The notes under the pieces: generated by a model | What the model was told of the DNA's origin: nothing | Seen by the model: the letters and a program-made list of their open reading frames with translations, nothing else | Databases searched by the model: none | Source of the DNA: Candidatus Krumholzibacteriota bacterium | GTDB lineage: Bacteria > Krumholzibacteriota > Krumholzibacteriia > LZORAL124-64-63 | Assembly (NCBI GenBank): GCA_022711765.1 | Contig: JAKLEB010000002.1 | Span: forward strand, 310,001 to 374,000 | Direction: 5' to 3' | DNA: 64,000 nucleotides | Position numbers and translations under genes: made by a program | Shown: in pieces, positions 61,140-64,000 of the stretch | How positions within the stretch are numbered: position 1 is the first letter of the stretch | Layout: each line of letters starts with the position of its first letter

Positions 61140-62060
61140 ATGGTCAGCGACATGGACCGCCGCCGACTCGTCGCCGTCGCCAAGGTCACGCTGGCCGTCG
61201 TGGCCTGGGGCGCCTCGTTCATCGCGACCAAGGTCGCGCTGCGCGAGGTGTCGCCGATCACCGTCGTGTGGCTGCGATTCGCGATCGGCGTCGTCGTCCT
61301 CGGCGCGGTGGTCGCCGTCCGCCGGCAAGGCCGCCGCGTCGCCCGGAGGGACCTCGCCGAATTCGCCCTGCTCGGGTTCCTGGCCATCACCTTCCACCAG
61401 TGGCTGCAGTCGAACGGGCTCGTGACGGCCCGCGCGACGACCACCGCGTGGATCGTGGCGACCATTCCCGTCTTCATGGCGATCCTCGGGTGGACCGTGC
61501 TGAAGGAGCGTCTGCGGCCGGATCAGGTGCTCGGGATCGCGCTGGCGACCGCCGGCGTCCTGGTCGTCGTGAGCGACGGCGACCTCCCGGCGGTGCTCCG
61601 CGGGAGCTTCGGCGTTCCCGGGGATGCCCTGATCCTCGCGAGCGCGGTCAACTGGGCGGTCGTCTCGGCGCTCTCGAAGCGCTGGCTCGCGAGGCACGAG
61701 GCCGCGCTCATGACGTTCCACCTGGTCGCCTTCGGCTGGCTCTTCAGCACGGCCGCGCTCCTGGCCGGTCCCGGCTTGGGCGAGCTCGGCCGGCTGACCG
61801 CATCCGGCTGGGCTGGCGTGGTGTTTCTCGGCGTCGCCTGCTCGGGCCTCGCGTACGTGTTCTGGTACGACGCGCTGAAGGCGCTTCCCGCCTCCGAGAT
61901 GGGCGCATTCCTGTATCTCGAGCCGCTGGTGGCCTCGGGCGTGGCCGCCGTCATCCTGGGGGAGCCCCTGACGGTCGCCGTGATCGCGGGCGGCACGGTC
62001 ATTCTCGGCGGGGTCTGGCTCGTGAATCGGCCGGTCCGGTCGAGCGGGAAAGGACCTTGA
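61140..62060 (+). CDS. EamA/DMT-family membrane transporter
   Basis: 306 residues from ATG 61140; ATG 61152 is a close alternative and ATG 61086 gives a hydrophilic extension unlike the family. Ten TM segments in two EamA repeats: KVTLAVVAWGASFIATKVAL then PVFMAILGWTVLKERLRPDQ, and DALILASAVNWAVVSALSKR then LEPLVASGVAAVILGEPLTV. Exports metabolites (often amino acids); substrate not known. Followed by a TetR gene 60-72 bases away, whose operator lies between them. Confidence 0.92.
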   Translation: MVSDMDRRRLVAVAKVTLAVVAWGASFIATKVALREVSPITVVWLRFAIGVVVLGAVVAVRRQGRRVARRDLAEFALLGFLAITFHQWLQSNGLVTARATTTAWIVATIPVFMAILGWTVLKERLRPDQVLGIALATAGVLVVVSDGDLPAVLRGSFGVPGDALILASAVNWAVVSALSKRWLARHEAALMTFHLVAFGWLFSTAALLAGPGLGELGRLTASGWAGVVFLGVACSGLAYVFWYDALKALPASEMGAFLYLEPLVASGVAAVILGEPLTVAVIAGGTVILGGVWLVNRPVRSSGKGP

Positions 62061-62085
62061 CGGCTCGCATCCGTCGTGAAATCAT
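62057..62085 (+). promoter_or_regulatory. Candidate promoter of the TetR gene
   Basis: TTGACG (5/6), 17-nt spacer, AATCAT (4/6). The -35 box overlaps the EamA stop. Start near 62092 sits just before the operator palindrome. Confidence 0.45.
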
Positions 62086-62096
62086 GGTGATATAGA

Positions 62097-62116
62097 TTGA
62101 ATGAATATTCAGCCAA
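62097..62116. promoter_or_regulatory. TetR-type operator palindrome
   Basis: 20-bp imperfect inverted repeat TTGNNTGAATATTCANNCAA with a perfect 10-bp core TGAATATTCA. It spans the expected transcription start of the TetR gene and lies directly upstream of its coding sequence; looks like an autoregulatory binding site. Confidence 0.7.
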
Positions 62117-62120
62117 ATGA

Positions 62121-62792
62121 TTGCGGGCGATCGTGGGCAGGAATCCCGAAGGAAACCAGCGGATCAGGGACCAGCGTCGCCGGCTCGTCCTGTCGGCGGC
62201 GTTGAAGCTCTTCGCGGATCGCGGCCTCGCTGCGACGAGGATCTCGGACATCGCGTGGGCCGCCGGAATTTCCGACGGGCTGGTGTACCACTACTTCGAC
62301 TCCAAGGACGCGATCTTCGTCGAGCTGGTCCGCTCGGCGCTGGCGGCGATGGTCGCGTCGGCGCACGCGCTGGAGAACCTCGCCGTCTCGCCGCGGGACA
62401 GGCTCAAGCTGGCGCTGGGAGGAGTCCGCCGCGACCTTGCGCGGCGAGGGGACGCGGCGAACGCTCTCGTGCTCGTCGCGTCGGCAGCGGTGTCGGCGAA
62501 CGTACCGGCGGACGCGCTCCAGGCGCTCGAGGACGGACAGCTGGAGCTCCAGGCGTCCATCGCGCGCATCGTGGAGGCCGGCCAGGCGGACGGTTCGGTC
62601 CGCCCGGGCGAGCCGGCGGAGCTCGCGAGCGTCTTCTGGACGCTGATCCTCGGCCTCGCCGTACGCCGGGGAATCCGGTCCGATAACGCCCCGGCGCCGT
62701 CGGCCGAGCTGCTCGTGAGCCTGTTCGGGGTCGATCCGCCGGCCCTGACGCGCGGCGATCGCACCCTCGACGCCGGGACGCGGTCGTATTAG
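62121..62792 (+). CDS. TetR-family transcriptional regulator
   Basis: 223 residues from TTG 62121; an in-frame GTG at 62133 is a good alternative. HTH: RRLVLSAALKLFADRGLAAT and AWAAGISDGLVYHYFDSKDA. C-terminal ligand domain of ~150 residues. The operator at 62097 makes autoregulation likely, and the upstream EamA gene or downstream epimerase may be co-regulated. Confidence 0.92.
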   Translation: MRAIVGRNPEGNQRIRDQRRRLVLSAALKLFADRGLAATRISDIAWAAGISDGLVYHYFDSKDAIFVELVRSALAAMVASAHALENLAVSPRDRLKLALGGVRRDLARRGDAANALVLVASAAVSANVPADALQALEDGQLELQASIARIVEAGQADGSVRPGEPAELASVFWTLILGLAVRRGIRSDNAPAPSAELLVSLFGVDPPALTRGDRTLDAGTRSY

Positions 62793-62847
62793 TTTGCGTC
62801 GGCGTGATGCGACGCCTGGGGCGATGCGACGAAATGCAGGTCGAACG

Positions 62848-63900
62848 ATGGCGCGATGGCTCGTGACGGGCGGTTCGGGATTCCTCGGCGTCAACCTGGC
62901 GCGGTTCCTCGTCGCGCGCGGACACGCGGTGACGACGCTGGACAAGGAGCCCTTCGACTATCCGGACCTGCAGGGACGGATCACGCACGCCCAGATCGAC
63001 GTGCGCGACCGAGCGGGCATCGAATCCTGCCTCGCCGCCGGCGGTTTCGACGTCGTCATGCACGGCGCCGCCGCGCTGCCCCTCTACTCGAAGCGGGACA
63101 TCCTCACGACCAATATCGACGGTACCCGCAACGTGCTCGAGGCGGCGTTCACGAACCGGGTCCCGCGGTCGATCTACATCTCGTCGACCGCCGTCTACGG
63201 TCTGCCGGACAAGCACCCGCTGTTCGAGACCGACGCCACGACCGGCGTGGGGCCCTACGGGATCAGCAAGGTCGAGTGCGAGCATTACGTCCGGACGCTG
63301 CGCGAACGCGGCCTGACCGTCACGACGATCCGCCCGAAATCCTTCGTCGGCCCCGAGCGCCTGGGCGTGTTCGCGATCTTCTACGAGTGGGCGAGCGAGG
63401 GCCGTTCGTTCCCGATGATCGGCCGGGGCCGGAACCTCTATCAGCTGCTCGACGTCGAGGACCTCTGCGAGGCGCTGGTCCGGGTCGCCGAGCATCCCGA
63501 CCCGGCGGCGGTCAACACGGAGTTCAACATCGGCGCCAAGGTCTTCTCGACGATGCGCGAGGACTACCAGGCGGTCCTCGATCGCGCGGGTTTCGGCCGC
63601 AAGATCCGCAGCTCGCCCGGCAACCTGGTCGTGTTCGCGCTCGAGGTCCTCGAGCTGCTGCATCTGTCGCCGCTCTACCCCTGGGTCTACAAGACCGCGA
63701 CCAGGGATTCCTTCGTGTCGGTCGAGAAGGCCGAACGGGCGCTCGGCTTCACGCCCCGCTTCTCCAACCAGGACGCGCTCCTTCGCAATTACGAGTGGTA
63801 TCTCGCGAATCGCGAGCGATTCCAGCACGCGCGGGGCGACCGGACCCACCGCGTACCCTGGAGCCAGGGAGTGCTCGGGCTCGCGAGGCATTTCTTCTAG
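62848..63900 (+). CDS. NAD(P)-dependent sugar-nucleotide epimerase/dehydratase-like (extended SDR)
   Basis: 350 residues from ATG 62848 (AGG site; MARWLVTGGSGFLG). Rossmann Gly motif VTGGSGFLGVNLARFL, catalytic SSTAVYG and YGISKVE (Tyr-x-x-x-Lys), substrate region IRPKSFVGPERLGVF. Extended SDR family acting on nucleotide sugars or related substrates; the exact substrate is not evident. The C-terminal 60 residues (LELLHLSPLYPWVYKTATRD) differ from GalE. Confidence 0.88.
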   Translation: MARWLVTGGSGFLGVNLARFLVARGHAVTTLDKEPFDYPDLQGRITHAQIDVRDRAGIESCLAAGGFDVVMHGAAALPLYSKRDILTTNIDGTRNVLEAAFTNRVPRSIYISSTAVYGLPDKHPLFETDATTGVGPYGISKVECEHYVRTLRERGLTVTTIRPKSFVGPERLGVFAIFYEWASEGRSFPMIGRGRNLYQLLDVEDLCEALVRVAEHPDPAAVNTEFNIGAKVFSTMREDYQAVLDRAGFGRKIRSSPGNLVVFALEVLELLHLSPLYPWVYKTATRDSFVSVEKAERALGFTPRFSNQDALLRNYEWYLANRERFQHARGDRTHRVPWSQGVLGLARHFF

Positions 63901-63993
63901 GTGAAGCGCGGACGATGCGGCCCGCGACGTCCGCGATTAGAGTAGACGGCGGTACCCGCGCCGCCATGGACCCCAGCTCGAAGGAGGATCCCG

Positions 63994-64000
63994 ATGAAGA
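63994..64000 (+). CDS. Start of a gene cut by the window end
   Basis: ATGAAGA at the last seven bases, preceded by a perfect ribosome site AAGGAGG (63981-63987) at ideal spacing. Product unknown. Confidence 0.6.

Noticed and set aside
1..64000. tRNA, rRNA, CRISPR or insertion-sequence elements
   Set aside because: I read the gaps on both strands and saw no cloverleaf, direct repeat-spacer pattern, transposase or terminal inverted repeats; a covariance search would be decisive for RNA genes.

Overview
This is a very GC-rich (my estimate about 70%), densely coded bacterial window with frequent 1-8 base gene overlaps. Several secreted proteins end in FlgD-like C-terminal sorting domains with an NPFNP-type lead-in. 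It also holds a PorV-like barrel, a carboxypeptidase-regulatory/TonB-dependent receptor and many lipoproteins. That mix is typical of FCB-group lineages outside classical Bacteroidetes (Eisenbacteria- or Krumholzibacteriota-like). This placement is inferred from gene style, not from a marker gene. I saw no rRNA, tRNA, CRISPR array or insertion sequence.

Layout. 1-8295: five-gene overlapping operon for an outer-membrane/surface system (FlgD-tailed protein, lipoprotein, TonB-dependent receptor, PorV-like barrel, NHL-repeat lipoprotein). 8451-14178: first complete RND efflux operon. 14195-20753: signalling region with a cyclic-nucleotide-binding MscS channel coupled to a metallo-beta-lactamase-fold hydrolase, a DUF2007/C_GCAxxG_C_C fusion, and an SH3 protein, M48 lipoprotein and CHASE2-adenylate cyclase operon. 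20910-23571: purine (deoxy)nucleoside salvage operon (deoxynucleoside kinase, adenosine deaminase, purine nucleoside phosphorylase). 23613-29555 (minus): an unusual five-gene operon encoding a 1045-residue protein with about eighteen 29-residue helical repeats and a terminal HExxH domain, a C25/caspase-fold protease-like protein, an acyl carrier protein, a ketosynthase and a ketosynthase-like fragment without the catalytic Cys. 29750-36284 (minus): second RND operon with its TetR regulator and a candidate operator.

36435-42042: a second TetR regulator, an MFS transporter, tpiA and an M16 protease. 42046-45654: MBOAT O-acyltransferase with two tandem SGNH-like paralogues, probably a surface-glycan acylation cassette. 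45731-51594: a sorting-tagged alpha/beta hydrolase, TonB-type protein, M1-like peptidase and PepD. 51595-52042: the only long non-coding stretch, holding a strong hairpin, three DnaA-box-like 9-mers and an AT-rich block. 52043-54807: citrate lyase as a CitD-CitE fusion plus CitF. 54960-64000: small secreted protein, ABC exporter, a large LamG/Big_5/FlgD surface protein, EamA transporter, a TetR gene with a clear palindromic operator, an NAD-dependent epimerase and the first bases of another gene.

The best candidate for an undescribed system is the 23.6-29.6 kb operon. It joins fatty-acid/polyketide-type acyl chemistry (ACP, KS, decayed KS) to two predicted peptidases of different clans, one carrying a strikingly regular 29-residue repeat. 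A second candidate is a cAMP module (14.2-19.4 kb) that may contain synthesis, sensing and possibly degradation functions.
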